Positions 8,939 through 17,795 of a stretch of 53,739 bases of DNA are shown in pieces. Each line of letters starts with the position of its first letter. Position 1 is the stretch's first letter. Below the pieces are notes generated by a model. It saw nothing but the letters and a program-made list of their open reading frames with translations, had not been told where the DNA came from and made no database searches. The translations under genes and the position numbers were made by a program. This DNA is from Acidisphaera sp. S103. Lineage in GTDB: Bacteria; Pseudomonadota; Alphaproteobacteria; Acetobacterales; Acetobacteraceae. The stretch lies in assembly GCF_009765975.1 (NCBI RefSeq), contig NZ_LMUJ01000111.1, positions 17,521 to 71,259 on the forward strand, given 5' to 3'.

Positions 8939-9666
8939 CCGGCTTCTGCGATCACGCCTGGCAGCGCACCACGCAGCTTCGGGCGGCGATCGACGGGTTG
9001 GCGTTCAATCGCGAATTGGCCGCCGGGACATTGGATCAGGCGCGGTTCCAGTTCTACATCACGCAGGACGCGCTGTACCTGGATCAGTACGCCCGCATCC
9101 TGGTGATGGCCGGCGCCCGCGGCCCCGATGGCGCGACGTTGCGGTTGTTCGGCGAATGCGCCCTGGAAGCGGTGGCGGTCGAGCAGGCACTGCACGGCCA
9201 GTATCTTACCCAGTTCGGCGCCGATGCGTCGCAGGCCGAACCGTCGCCCGATTGCCTCGGCTACACCAGTTTCCTGCTCGCCACGGCTTATCACGAGCCG
9301 TGGGAGGTGCTGATGGCGGCCATATTGCCGTGTTTCTGCATCTATTGGGATGTTGGCAACACCATCGCCCGGCAGGCCGCCCCCGACAACAAATACCGTG
9401 CCTGGATCGATACCTATTCCGACGAGGGATTCGGCAATGCCGTCCGCGCGGTGATCGCGGCGACCGACAAGGCGGCCGAGGGGGCGACGGATGCGATCCG
9501 CCGTCGGATGATGACCGCATTCATCCGGTCCAGCCAATATGAATACCTGTTCTGGGACGGCGCCTATCAACTTCGCGGTTGGCCCGCGCAGAATAGCACG
9601 CCCGCCGCCCGCTCGGTGCCCGATGCGGCAGGCCGGCCGTCTGCCGGAGCCCGCAACCGGCGTTGA
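8935..9666 (+). CDS. TenA/thiaminase II-family protein
   Basis: A 243-residue all-helical protein of the TenA family, which hydrolyses aminopyrimidine thiamine breakdown products for salvage. The key residues line up: C133 in LPCFCIYWDVG as nucleophile, E203 in QYEYLFWDGAY and D45 in ITQDALYL. The extra 20 residues at the C-terminus are low-complexity. Translation is coupled to pepN by an ATGA overlap. No other thi genes are in the window, so whether it acts on thiamine or on another amine or amide is open. The YITQDALYLD signature makes family membership secure. Confidence 0.85.
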   Translation: MTGFCDHAWQRTTQLRAAIDGLAFNRELAAGTLDQARFQFYITQDALYLDQYARILVMAGARGPDGATLRLFGECALEAVAVEQALHGQYLTQFGADASQAEPSPDCLGYTSFLLATAYHEPWEVLMAAILPCFCIYWDVGNTIARQAAPDNKYRAWIDTYSDEGFGNAVRAVIAATDKAAEGATDAIRRRMMTAFIRSSQYEYLFWDGAYQLRGWPAQNSTPAARSVPDAAGRPSAGARNRR

Positions 9667-9697
9667 CTCCCCGGGGCCGAAATGAGAGACCCAACGA

Positions 9698-10588
9698 ATG
9701 GACGAAAATGATTGTGTCACGCTCGATGAATTGGCTGAACGCTATTACGCGGAAGGTGACGGGACGCGTAAAGGCCCGAGTTATCTGGCAAGCTATACGC
9801 GGCTGCTACAGCATCGGCGGCAGGAAAAGCTGCGCATCCTGGAACTTGGCGTTTCATCGGGCGCCTCATTACTAAGCTGGCGCGACTACCTGCCGCATGC
9901 AACCATTGTCGGCATCGATATCGCTGCGGCTCCCCCACGCGTCCTGGGTCAGGACAGGATCTATTTCATCCAGGGCAGTCAGGACGACCCCGCGGTACTG
10001 GATCAGGCGGCGAAGATCGCAGGGGGCGGTTTCGACCTGATTGTCGATGACGCCTCCCATATCGGCTACCTGACAAAGCGGTCGTTGCACTATCTGTTCC
10101 CGCGCTGGCTGGTACCCGGCGGTTGCTACGTGATCGAGGATTTCGGCACCGGCTTTCTCCGTGAGTACCCGGATGGTCGAGACTTCGCAGTGCCGAACTG
10201 GAACGACGCGGTTCCTGATGCGCGGGAGTTCCACAGCAGCCAACATGGCATGGTCGGTGTGGTGAAACAACTCGTCGAGCCCCTGATGCAGGAGTTGATG
10301 ACCGCCAGCCGGCCCTATCTCGCGATCGAACGTCTGACTATCGAAACCAATATCGTTTTTATCGATAAGTCGTTGAAGCCGGGCGGCCCGTTGCCAGTAT
10401 CGGCGCAAACCGTGGGCGCGCAGCCTGCGGCCGAAGGAACGGAGGCCCGTCTGGACGCGTTGGTCGAGACGGTGCGCGACCACGCGGATCGCATTGCCGG
10501 GGTGGAGCGGCTTCTCCTTCGGTTACTGCGGATCCTGGGGCCGGCGCTCTGGGTGCGGCGTTCGGTTCGCGGTTTATTCGGGCGCTGA
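9698..10588 (+). CDS. Class I SAM-dependent methyltransferase (MycE/cephalosporin hydroxylase-like fold)
   Basis: A 296-residue protein. Residues 45-190 form a Rossmann methyltransferase core: ILELGVSSGASL is the SAM-binding glycine loop, VGIDIA the acidic second strand, LIVDDASH a motif of macrolide O-methyltransferases such as MycE, and GGCYVIEDFGTG follows. The acidic and His residues of VDDASH bind Mg2+ in the relatives. The last 60 residues hold a short heptad-like segment (RLDALVETVRDHADRIAGVE) and a basic hydrophobic end that could associate with membrane. The substrate is probably a sugar hydroxyl, by family analogy only. The gene stands alone; about 120 nt without a gene separate it from the convergent oxidase. 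Confidence 0.7.
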   Translation: MDENDCVTLDELAERYYAEGDGTRKGPSYLASYTRLLQHRRQEKLRILELGVSSGASLLSWRDYLPHATIVGIDIAAAPPRVLGQDRIYFIQGSQDDPAVLDQAAKIAGGGFDLIVDDASHIGYLTKRSLHYLFPRWLVPGGCYVIEDFGTGFLREYPDGRDFAVPNWNDAVPDAREFHSSQHGMVGVVKQLVEPLMQELMTASRPYLAIERLTIETNIVFIDKSLKPGGPLPVSAQTVGAQPAAEGTEARLDALVETVRDHADRIAGVERLLLRLLRILGPALWVRRSVRGLFGR

Positions 10589-10709
10589 CCCTGAAGACAG
10601 CGGATCAAGGAATGCGCTGCCAGTGCTAAGGATCTGCGGATAAATAAACGCTTCGACGTTGGCACTGCCGCCCGATGCCGTCATAGCGGGCGAAGGCCCG
10701 TTGCGAACT

Positions 10710-12206
10710 CTAAAACGCGCCAGCGAAGTCCTTGTAGGCGTGGTCGTGAACCGCTGCGATGTTGCCGGCCGCGCGCATGCCCGATTGCAGTGCGCCTTCC
10801 ATGAATCCGGGAAAGGCGTAGCAGGCATGTTCGCCGGCGAATTGCAGCCGGTCGAGCCCTTCATAAAGCGTGCGGGAGAAGGCCATGATCTGTCCCGGCC
10901 GCGCACTGGAGTAGCCTGCCAGGGTCCAGGGATCTTGCGGCCAGTCCATAAACCTGTGTTCCACCGCGCCGCGGGCCGGAAACCGTGGATACAGATCATG
11001 TAGCAATGTAATGAATTTCTCTGCCTTGCTGTCGCGATAGTTCGCCATGGCATCGTCCGCCGCCTTGCCGCCGGCAAAGCCGACCATGCAGACGTCGCCG
11101 GGCGGTGATTGGTTGTCGGTGCCATCCCAGGTCATGCTGATGAACTGGTCTGTCATCGCGTAAGGGCTGGCGGGATCCCACACGTCATGATGCACCCGAG
11201 CGAGGAACTTCACATTGGAACCCATCTGAAGCTTGATGGCATCGATTTCCTTGGCGGGATCGAACCTGATCTTGCTCCAGGTCGTTGGCGGTATTGCCAG
11301 CACGACATGATCGGCATTCCAAACCTTGTTCGATTGATCGGTGACGGCCATGCGATCGGCATGGCGTGTCACGGACGTAACGGGCGTCCGAAGATGCAGC
11401 GATTTCCGTTCCGCGATCACGTGCGCGAACGATGTCGCCAGACTGTCATTCCCTTGCCAGCAACGATAAACTTCCGTCTCTGTCCAGAAATTCTCCAGTC
11501 CACCGCCTTTGATGGCGACCAGCATCGCCAGCAGGCTCTGATTGTCGATCGATACGCCGTTGTCGGCGCTGATTTCCGCCGCAATAAACGCGCGCGTCCG
11601 TTCGTCCGTGGTGTTGGCGCGGACCCATCCGCCCAGTGTTTGACCGTCCCATTTGTCGCCGTCGGGGGTTTGCCACGGCTTTTCGGCATCGACTTCACAG
11701 GCCAGCCCGGTCAGTTTGGTATAGACCCGGTCGGCTTCTTCAAAAAGACTACGCTTTTCGCTTTCCGAAAGTAATTTTCCGTCGAGTAAAATCGGTCTTT
11801 CGTCTTCCGGGTACTCCGTCATATCGCGATATTTCAGGCCGAAGCGTGTCGCATAGTGCAACCATGCCACGTGGTTGCTGCCAATCAGCTCAGCCCCGCC
11901 CTCGATGTTCTTGCCCGGAATCCAGTCCCGAAACGTCAGCACGCGGCCGCCGACCCGATTGCGTGCTTCCAGCAGATCGACATGGAAGCCTTCATGCAGC
12001 AGCTCGTATGCGCAGGCCAGGCCAGCAAAACCGGCCCCGATCACGATGACACGCTGACCGTTGGGCGGTTTTGGCACCGCCGCCGCACGCGCACCGGCGG
12101 TGCTGCCCAGCAAACCCACCGCGGCCGCGCCGGACAGGAAGGATCGGCGGTTCATCTTGAACGCTTCGGGCCGATAACGCCGAAGCAGGGATCGGTACAA
12201 GCGCAT
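10710..12206 (-). CDS. Flavin monoamine oxidase-family protein, Tat-exported
   Basis: About 498 residues. The N-terminus has a twin-arginine signal (NRRSFLSG, then an alanine-rich stretch ending ARA), so it is likely folded with FAD before export. GAGFAGL is the dinucleotide-binding loop, followed by LLEARNRVGGR, and the C-terminus has GEHACYAFPGFMEGA, typical of monoamine/polyamine oxidases. It would oxidise an amine to an imine with release of H2O2. Start choice is uncertain: ATGs at 12236, 12206 and 12155 are all in frame and none has a strong ribosome site; 12155 begins directly at the Tat motif. No partner cytochrome or aldehyde dehydrogenase is adjacent. Confidence 0.8.
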   Translation of the reverse strand: MRLYRSLLRRYRPEAFKMNRRSFLSGAAAVGLLGSTAGARAAAVPKPPNGQRVIVIGAGFAGLACAYELLHEGFHVDLLEARNRVGGRVLTFRDWIPGKNIEGGAELIGSNHVAWLHYATRFGLKYRDMTEYPEDERPILLDGKLLSESEKRSLFEEADRVYTKLTGLACEVDAEKPWQTPDGDKWDGQTLGGWVRANTTDERTRAFIAAEISADNGVSIDNQSLLAMLVAIKGGGLENFWTETEVYRCWQGNDSLATSFAHVIAERKSLHLRTPVTSVTRHADRMAVTDQSNKVWNADHVVLAIPPTTWSKIRFDPAKEIDAIKLQMGSNVKFLARVHHDVWDPASPYAMTDQFISMTWDGTDNQSPPGDVCMVGFAGGKAADDAMANYRDSKAEKFITLLHDLYPRFPARGAVEHRFMDWPQDPWTLAGYSSARPGQIMAFSRTLYEGLDRLQFAGEHACYAFPGFMEGALQSGMRAAGNIAAVHDHAYKDFAGAF

Positions 12207-12341
12207 CGGGACGGTCTCTTGCTTGGCAGGAACCATTTCCAGCAACCCGGATTATGCGCGTTTGCACCGGGACGGCAACCATTTCGTCGACCGCCCGGAC
12301 AGGGCGCCACGCCACAGGCGTCAGCCCAACGATCAAACCTA

Positions 12342-12373
12342 CCCGGCTATCTTCGCACCGGCAGACGAAGCGC
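12342..12373. repeat. Dispersed 32-bp repeat, copy 1
   Basis: This segment matches 21173-21204 at 29 of 32 positions (counted by eye). Both copies lie in intergenic DNA. The shared core contains TCTTCGCACCGGC and GAAGCGC. It looks like a fragment of an interspersed REP-like sequence family. Confidence 0.5.
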
Positions 12374-12428
12374 ACCCGCCCACCGTTCACCGCAATGCCC
12401 GGACAAGACGCAACCCCAGCGAACGAAA

Positions 12429-12459
12429 GCGCCGCCGCTCATCTTCCGATGGGCGGCGC
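12429..12459 (-). terminator. Probable intrinsic terminator of the CDGSH/HyuB/HK operon
   Basis: Arms GGCGGCGC and GCGCCGCC (8 bp) are separated by a 15-nt loop and, read on the minus strand, are followed by TTTCGTT. The hairpin starts 8 nt after the CDGSH gene's stop codon. The T-tract is short, so efficiency may be moderate. Confidence 0.6.
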
Positions 12460-12466
12460 CCAACGC

Positions 12467-12715
12467 CTACAGCAGGTTCTTATGCGACCCATCGCAACGG
12501 GGCGACTTGGCGCTGCCCTTGCAGCCACAGAACGACACGATGCCGGACTCCTCGGCGTCGAACTTCATCGGCGCGAACGTCGACCCTTTGTGCGAACCGT
12601 CGCAGAACGGCTGCTTGCCGCTTTTGCCGCAGGCGCACCACCAATACGATTTCCCCGCCTCGACCTCGATTTTGTAGGAGCCCTTCTGGGCAACAATCGG
12701 CAGTGACTCAGACAT
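12467..12715 (-). CDS. Small double-CDGSH iron-sulfur protein
   Basis: An 82-residue cytoplasmic protein with two CDGSH modules, CACGKSGKQPFCDGSH and CGCKGSAKSPRCDGSH, each with the three-Cys/one-His set that holds a [2Fe-2S] cluster, as in mitoNEET. The two motifs lie in one chain, as in short bacterial and Miner2-type proteins. GGAGGAA is 7 nt before the ATG. It is the last gene of a minus-strand operon, 12 nt after hydantoinase B, and is followed by a terminator-like hairpin. Its role may be electron transfer or redox sensing for the upstream enzyme; that is inference. Confidence 0.88.
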   Translation of the reverse strand: MSESLPIVAQKGSYKIEVEAGKSYWWCACGKSGKQPFCDGSHKGSTFAPMKFDAEESGIVSFCGCKGSAKSPRCDGSHKNLL

Positions 12716-12727
12716 GATACTTCCTCC

Positions 12728-14422
12728 CTATGCGGTCTCGGCGCCGTAATCCAGGCGCGCCTTCGCCGGGGTAACGTAGCCGTCCAGCAGGTCTTCGCAA
12801 AGAGCCGCCTTGTCGCGCCCCGAAGGCGGTCCATAGCCGCCGGACCCGGGCGCCTCCATCACCACCAGCGATCCGGCCGGTGCCAGAAATCCCCCCTTGC
12901 TGGTCAATGTCCGCCCATTGGACCGCGGTGCGATCAACTCCAGCCGGGCGGGCGCGCCGGCCAGGCCGCCGTCCAGGCCGAACGGCGGGGTCACCGTCCG
13001 TTCACAGCAGACCGCGGCATGGGCCTGATTCTCCAGCACCCGCCACACGCGGCGCACACCCAGCCCGCCACGGTAAGTCCCCGCGCCGCCGCTGTCGGGC
13101 ACCAGCGAATACTCTTCGACCCGCAACGGAAAACTCATTTCCAGGATTTCGATCGGCGTATTGCTCATATTGGAAACGGTACTGGCCACGGCATTGATGC
13201 CGTCCTTGTTGGGCCGGGCACCAAAGCCGCCTTTCACCGACTCGTAGCTGACGAAACGATCGCCACTGCGATAATCGACACCGCCAAAAGTAATGACCGC
13301 CGACGTTCCTTGCGATCCCGCCATGACCGTTCGCGGTGTAATCGTGAACAGCGCCGCCATCACCATGTCGGCGACCCGGTGCGAAATCTCATGGTTGGCA
13401 TAGACCACGGGCGAGGGATGCTGTGCGTTCACCACCGATCCCGGTGGCGCCGTGACCGTCACCGGCCGCCAGCAGCCGGAATTCGGCGGGATCAGGCTTT
13501 TCGGATCGACGATCATCTTCAGGGCGCAGAACACCCCCGACGCCGTCACCGTCAGCGGCGCGTTCATCGGCCCCGCCACCGCCGGATCGGACCCGGTGAA
13601 ATCCGCGGTGACGGTATCGCCACGCTTGGTCACCTTGATATGGACCTTGAACGTCGCATCCTCCGACGCCCCGGGTGAGATCACGCCGTCGCCATCGAAG
13701 ATGTCGGAAAATTCCGCCTCGCCATCGGGCAGCGCGCGCAGTGCCGCCCGCATCATCGTTTCCGAGTAATCCAGCACCTCCTGCATGATCCCCAGCAGCG
13801 TGTCGGTGCCATACTTCGCCGCCAGTTCCGACAGCCGCAGTGCCGCTCGGTAATTCGCCGCCACCTGGGCACGCAGGTCGCCCAGCCGCTCCGCCGGCGT
13901 ACGGACGTTGGCGAAAATGATCGCCTCGACCGATGGATCGGGCTTGCCGTCGCGATACAGGCGTATCGGCGGCAGCCGCAGCCCCTCGCCATAGATTTCG
14001 GTCACCGCCCCGTAGCTGCCCGGCGTGGCGCTGCCGATATCCGGCCAGTGCGCCCGAACGCAGCCAAACCCCAGCAGGCGGCCCTCATGGAATGCCGGCG
14101 CCACCACGTTCACATCGGGCAGATGCGATCCGCCATCGTAAGGATCGTTGTGGATGAACACGTCGCCCGGCACCACGTCGGGAAACGCCCGTACCACCGC
14201 GCGCACGGCATCCGGCATCGACCCCAGATGGATCGGCAAATCGGGCCCCTGCGCGACCATGTTCCCATCGATATCGAATATGCCGCAGGAATAATCGCCC
14301 GCCACTTTCAGCAGCGGCGAATAGGCGGTCTTCGCCAGCACGATCTTCATTTCCTCGGCGGCGGAATACAGTGCGTTCTTGACCACCTCGAAACGAGCCG
14401 GATCGGTCTTCAACCCCCGCAT
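12728..14422 (-). CDS. hyuB: Hydantoinase B/oxoprolinase-family protein (HyuB)
   Basis: A 564-residue protein of the HyuB family, which with HyuA hydrolyses cyclic amides (hydantoins, 5-oxoproline) using ATP; some relatives are acetone or acetophenone carboxylase subunits. Family features visible are GDVFIHNDPYDGGSHLPD near 90-105, NHEISHRVADMVM, and the C-terminal GGAGTYRGGLGV and PGSGGYG regions. The ATG at 14422 is preferred to a TTG two codons upstream. No HyuA gene is present in the window, which is unusual since HyuA and HyuB are normally adjacent. It is 12 nt downstream of a hybrid sensor kinase and 12 nt upstream of the CDGSH gene. Confidence 0.85.
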   Translation of the reverse strand: MRGLKTDPARFEVVKNALYSAAEEMKIVLAKTAYSPLLKVAGDYSCGIFDIDGNMVAQGPDLPIHLGSMPDAVRAVVRAFPDVVPGDVFIHNDPYDGGSHLPDVNVVAPAFHEGRLLGFGCVRAHWPDIGSATPGSYGAVTEIYGEGLRLPPIRLYRDGKPDPSVEAIIFANVRTPAERLGDLRAQVAANYRAALRLSELAAKYGTDTLLGIMQEVLDYSETMMRAALRALPDGEAEFSDIFDGDGVISPGASEDATFKVHIKVTKRGDTVTADFTGSDPAVAGPMNAPLTVTASGVFCALKMIVDPKSLIPPNSGCWRPVTVTAPPGSVVNAQHPSPVVYANHEISHRVADMVMAALFTITPRTVMAGSQGTSAVITFGGVDYRSGDRFVSYESVKGGFGARPNKDGINAVASTVSNMSNTPIEILEMSFPLRVEEYSLVPDSGGAGTYRGGLGVRRVWRVLENQAHAAVCCERTVTPPFGLDGGLAGAPARLELIAPRSNGRTLTSKGGFLAPAGSLVVMEAPGSGGYGPPSGRDKAALCEDLLDGYVTPAKARLDYGAETA

Positions 14423-14434
14423 CCCCAATACCCC

Positions 14435-17434
14435 TCAATGCTCGACCCGAACGTCTCTCGCCAACTCATCCCGCAGGCCTGTCAGGGCATCGATCGACCC
14501 CGTCGCCACGTCGCACAGCCGCGCGAAACCCTCGACCGCGTCGGTCATGACACCTTGCTTGCACGCACGCTCGATGTCACGCGCCATGACATACAGGGCA
14601 CGCGCGCCGCAATTCCCGGCGATCGACACCAGGTCGTGCACCTCCCGCGCTGCGCCCGCCGCGTCCGCCGCGTCCAGCCGGATCTTCAGCAGGCGCAAGC
14701 GCTCTCCGATATCGGTCATCGACTCCGTCAGCAACGCCTCGATCTGGTGCGAGGACAAAAAGCCGCGCAGGCTCTCGATGGCCGAACGGTCAATCATTGG
14801 CAGGCCATCGGCGGGCGAGCGCTTCGGCCGCTCCCCAACCGTGAACGCGTTGAGTGCTCGGAACAACCCCGAGGAGGACAGTGGCTTGCTCAGATAGCCG
14901 TCCATCCCGACGGCGCGATAGCGCTCCGCCGCCCCATGCAACGCGTCGGCGGTCACCGCGATGATCGGAATGTCGCATTTGGGCGGCGGCAGGGCGCGGA
15001 TGTGGTTGACCGCCTGGATGCCGTCCATCACCGGCATCTGCACATCCATCAGCACGATATCGAACTGTTCGCGCGCGACCGCCTCCACGGCCTTCCGGCC
15101 GTTCGCCGCCACCGTCACGCTATATCCAGCCCCTTCCAGCAGAGCCGTCAGTAGGCGCCGGTTGGTCGGGTTGTCGTCCGCGACCAGGACATGCAGGGAA
15201 CGCGTGACCGGCACTGGCGGGTCGCTGCCAGGTTCATCGCCAGACGGTTCGCCCACGGCGTCCATCAGCGGAAGCAGGATGCGGAACAGGCTGCCCTTGC
15301 CCTCGGTGCTCTCCGCCGTCAGCGTACCGCTCATCAACTCGGTCAATTCGCGGCTGATCGCCAGCCCCAGGCCGGTACCGCCGAACCGGCGCGAAATGGA
15401 GCTGTCGGCCTGGGCGAATTTCTGGAACAGCCGGTCTAGCGACGCCGATGCCATCCCGATGCCGGTGTCTTCGACCTCGATCCGGATTTGTATCGGATCC
15501 CCCCTATCGGTTGCGGCGCGCACGTCCACCCGGCCGCGTTCGGTGAACTTGACGGCATTGCCGATCAGGTTGACCAGGACCTGCCGCAGCCGGAACGGAT
15601 CGCCGTTGACCCGCCGCTCCGCCGCCGGATCGATGCTGCATACCAGGTTCAGGCCCTTCTCCCGGGCAGCGGGATGCAGCAGGGCGGTGGCGGCGCGTAT
15701 CGTGTCGCCCAGGTGGAAGTCGGTGCGTTCCAGTTCCACCTTCCCGGCTTCCAGCTTGGAGATGTCCAGGATGTCGTCGATGACGCTCAGCAGCGCCTGG
15801 GCGGATTCCTGGATTCCGACCGCCCATTCGCGCTGGGTCTGCGGCAGGTCCGACCGCAGCAAAAGATTGTTCATGCCGATGATGCCGTTCATCGGCGTGC
15901 GGATCTCATGCGACATGTTGGCCAGGAATTCGGTCTTGGCCTGGTTGGCTTTCTCCGCGGCGACCCGTGCTTCCTCGGCCTGGTCCCTGGCCGCCAAGGC
16001 AAAGTCCTCGGCCAGTTTCCGGTCGGTGATGTCGGTATAGGTGCGGACAAGGCCGCCGTCCGGCATCGGGACGCTGTGAACTTCCAGGACCCGGCCGTTG
16101 GGGCGCCGGCGCTGATAGGTATGCGGCACCTTCAGCACGTCGCCTCCCCGGAACGCGGTTGTCAGTTCCACGCCGGTTTGTGTGAACTCGCCGATTTGCC
16201 ATTGATACGCGTGTATTTCCTCGAAATGAGGCTGTTTCGCCAGAAGCGATTCCGGCAGGTCCAGCAACGCGGCGGTCCGGGCGTTCCAGGCCACGATTCT
16301 GCGGTCCGCGGTGATCATCATGATCCCCTGGTCCATGTAGCGCAGGGTCGTTTCAAGCACCTGGGATTTCGCCGCCAGGTTGGCCTCGCTGTACCGCAGG
16401 GCGGCCGCGGTCCGGCGAAGGTCGGCGGCGCTGTCGGCGAGGTGGCGAAACTGGCTGCGCAACAGTTGGAAAAGCCCGAGCAGCGTGAAAATGACAACCG
16501 CTGATCCCACGCCGATGCACAGCGCCTGGCGTCGCCAATCCAACAGCGCGATGCCGGCATCGATGCCGACATTGATGACCAGGGGGTAATTCCGCAACGG
16601 GTGGGCCGAGGTCGAACGCGATTCTCCGCCGATAAACCCGGCTCCTTCGTATAGACCGCCGCCATGAGCCACGACCTTGTACCAGGGGGAACTGACCGGC
16701 AGGCGACGGCCCACATAGGTGGGCGCCGCCGGATACAGGACCATGATCGTGCCGTCGATGCGCAGTAAAATAATCACGGCGCCATAGTCGCCATCGACTG
16801 CTTCGAATAACTCCGCGAAATATGGCAATGAGATCGCACCGGTGACGAGGCCGACGAACTGGCCATCACGGCCGACGATCCGGCGCGTCAGGAAGAACGT
16901 CTGTGTCCCGGACAGGCCGCCATTCACCAGACTGCTGATATAGGGTTCCCTGGCCGGCGGCCCCTGATAATGACGGAACGCATCCCCCGCCGAGAGGTCT
17001 TTCCCGGCGGAGGGCCAAAATCGGGTCGTATTCACCACCCGGCCGTGTGAATCCAGCACGGTCAGCGCTTCAAGCTGCGGCAGGTTTCGCAGTTTCCACC
17101 CCAACTCCGTGTGGACTTGCTCGCTTCCCATCTGACGGCGAAGATCGTCGTCCGTCTCGATCCCGGCCGCCTGAATCTGATCGACCGTCGCCACAACCAC
17201 CAGATCGATCGCCTGCAGGGATCGTTCGGCTTGCGCCGCCAGGACATTGCCAAGGCGGGTCTGCCGATCCTGGTACTCGTGGATCGTTGTTCGGCGCCCA
17301 TCCCACAGGGCGAACGCCGTCGCGGCCAGCACCAGCAGAATAAGGCAGGTGAACGCCCCGGTCAGCGCCCACCCCGCGCCACCGGATTCCCCCGCGGTGG
17401 CCGGATCCTCGGGTTGGAGCGTGGTACCGGACAT
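14435..17434 (-). CDS. Hybrid sensor histidine kinase (periplasmic sensor-PAS-HisKA-HATPase-REC-HPt)
   Basis: A 999-residue membrane kinase containing a full phosphorelay. TM1 is at about 23-45, a periplasmic dCache-like sensor at 50-300, TM2 at 305-328, a PAS domain at about 355-475, HisKA with phospho-acceptor H509 ([11 protein letters not shown]), an N-box N627 (LIGNAVKFT), a G-box DTGIGM, a receiver with D797 ([12 protein letters not shown]), and a C-terminal HPt with H933. In the HPt motif the usual Lys-Gly after the His is replaced ([12 protein letters not shown]). The gene heads an operon with hyuB and the CDGSH gene, so the signal may relate to that enzyme's substrate; no separate response regulator is adjacent. 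Confidence 0.9.
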   Translation of the reverse strand: MSGTTLQPEDPATAGESGGAGWALTGAFTCLILLVLAATAFALWDGRRTTIHEYQDRQTRLGNVLAAQAERSLQAIDLVVVATVDQIQAAGIETDDDLRRQMGSEQVHTELGWKLRNLPQLEALTVLDSHGRVVNTTRFWPSAGKDLSAGDAFRHYQGPPAREPYISSLVNGGLSGTQTFFLTRRIVGRDGQFVGLVTGAISLPYFAELFEAVDGDYGAVIILLRIDGTIMVLYPAAPTYVGRRLPVSSPWYKVVAHGGGLYEGAGFIGGESRSTSAHPLRNYPLVINVGIDAGIALLDWRRQALCIGVGSAVVIFTLLGLFQLLRSQFRHLADSAADLRRTAAALRYSEANLAAKSQVLETTLRYMDQGIMMITADRRIVAWNARTAALLDLPESLLAKQPHFEEIHAYQWQIGEFTQTGVELTTAFRGGDVLKVPHTYQRRRPNGRVLEVHSVPMPDGGLVRTYTDITDRKLAEDFALAARDQAEEARVAAEKANQAKTEFLANMSHEIRTPMNGIIGMNNLLLRSDLPQTQREWAVGIQESAQALLSVIDDILDISKLEAGKVELERTDFHLGDTIRAATALLHPAAREKGLNLVCSIDPAAERRVNGDPFRLRQVLVNLIGNAVKFTERGRVDVRAATDRGDPIQIRIEVEDTGIGMASASLDRLFQKFAQADSSISRRFGGTGLGLAISRELTELMSGTLTAESTEGKGSLFRILLPLMDAVGEPSGDEPGSDPPVPVTRSLHVLVADDNPTNRRLLTALLEGAGYSVTVAANGRKAVEAVAREQFDIVLMDVQMPVMDGIQAVNHIRALPPPKCDIPIIAVTADALHGAAERYRAVGMDGYLSKPLSSSGLFRALNAFTVGERPKRSPADGLPMIDRSAIESLRGFLSSHQIEALLTESMTDIGERLRLLKIRLDAADAAGAAREVHDLVSIAGNCGARALYVMARDIERACKQGVMTDAVEGFARLCDVATGSIDALTGLRDELARDVRVEH

Positions 17435-17486
17435 GCCCTGGGATTAGATCACCAAACACCTTGGGGACAAACGTTATTCGCCCCGT

Positions 17487-17795
17487 TCAGCTCCGGCGAT
17501 GCGACCGGTGCGTGGTCTTGCGGTACGACAACGACATCGACAGGCCAATGCAAACGATCCCCGCCGAGGCCGGGACCAACCATGCCGGCCGCAGCAGAAG
17601 CGGCTGGATCACTGAGGTCCAAACCCAGATGCCCAGGTTGCGGGTCGACCAATCGGGCAGCTTGTCCAGCACGTCATGATCGAGAAGGTAAAGCCCCTGG
17701 CCGAGGGTTACGCTCTCCGGCCCGAACGTCGCGATGGCGACGGCGGCGACCAGCAGGATGGCGGAGATCACGGCCAGGGCGCGTTGGGCAATCAC
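17487..17795 (-). CDS. Small membrane protein coupled to msrP
   Basis: A 102-residue protein with two predicted membrane helices (about 5-25 and 70-92) and a connecting loop containing SVTLGQGLYLLDHDVLDKLPDW, then a basic tail. The start overlaps the msrP stop (ATGA). The LLRPAWLVPASAGI segment resembles a small alphaproteobacterial membrane protein family I recall only as uncharacterised. MsrQ, the usual haem-b partner of MsrP, is about 200 residues with six helices; this is not MsrQ, and no histidine pair for haem is evident. It may be a membrane anchor or assembly factor for MsrP, or merely a coupled neighbour. Confidence 0.65.
   Translation of the reverse strand: MIAQRALAVISAILLVAAVAIATFGPESVTLGQGLYLLDHDVLDKLPDWSTRNLGIWVWTSVIQPLLLRPAWLVPASAGIVCIGLSMSLSYRKTTHRSHRRS

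Noticed and set aside
14048-15154. A 368-codon plus-strand frame across the hydantoinase and kinase genes
   Set aside because: Low-complexity Arg/His/Gln-rich translation; the minus-strand genes carry clear domains.
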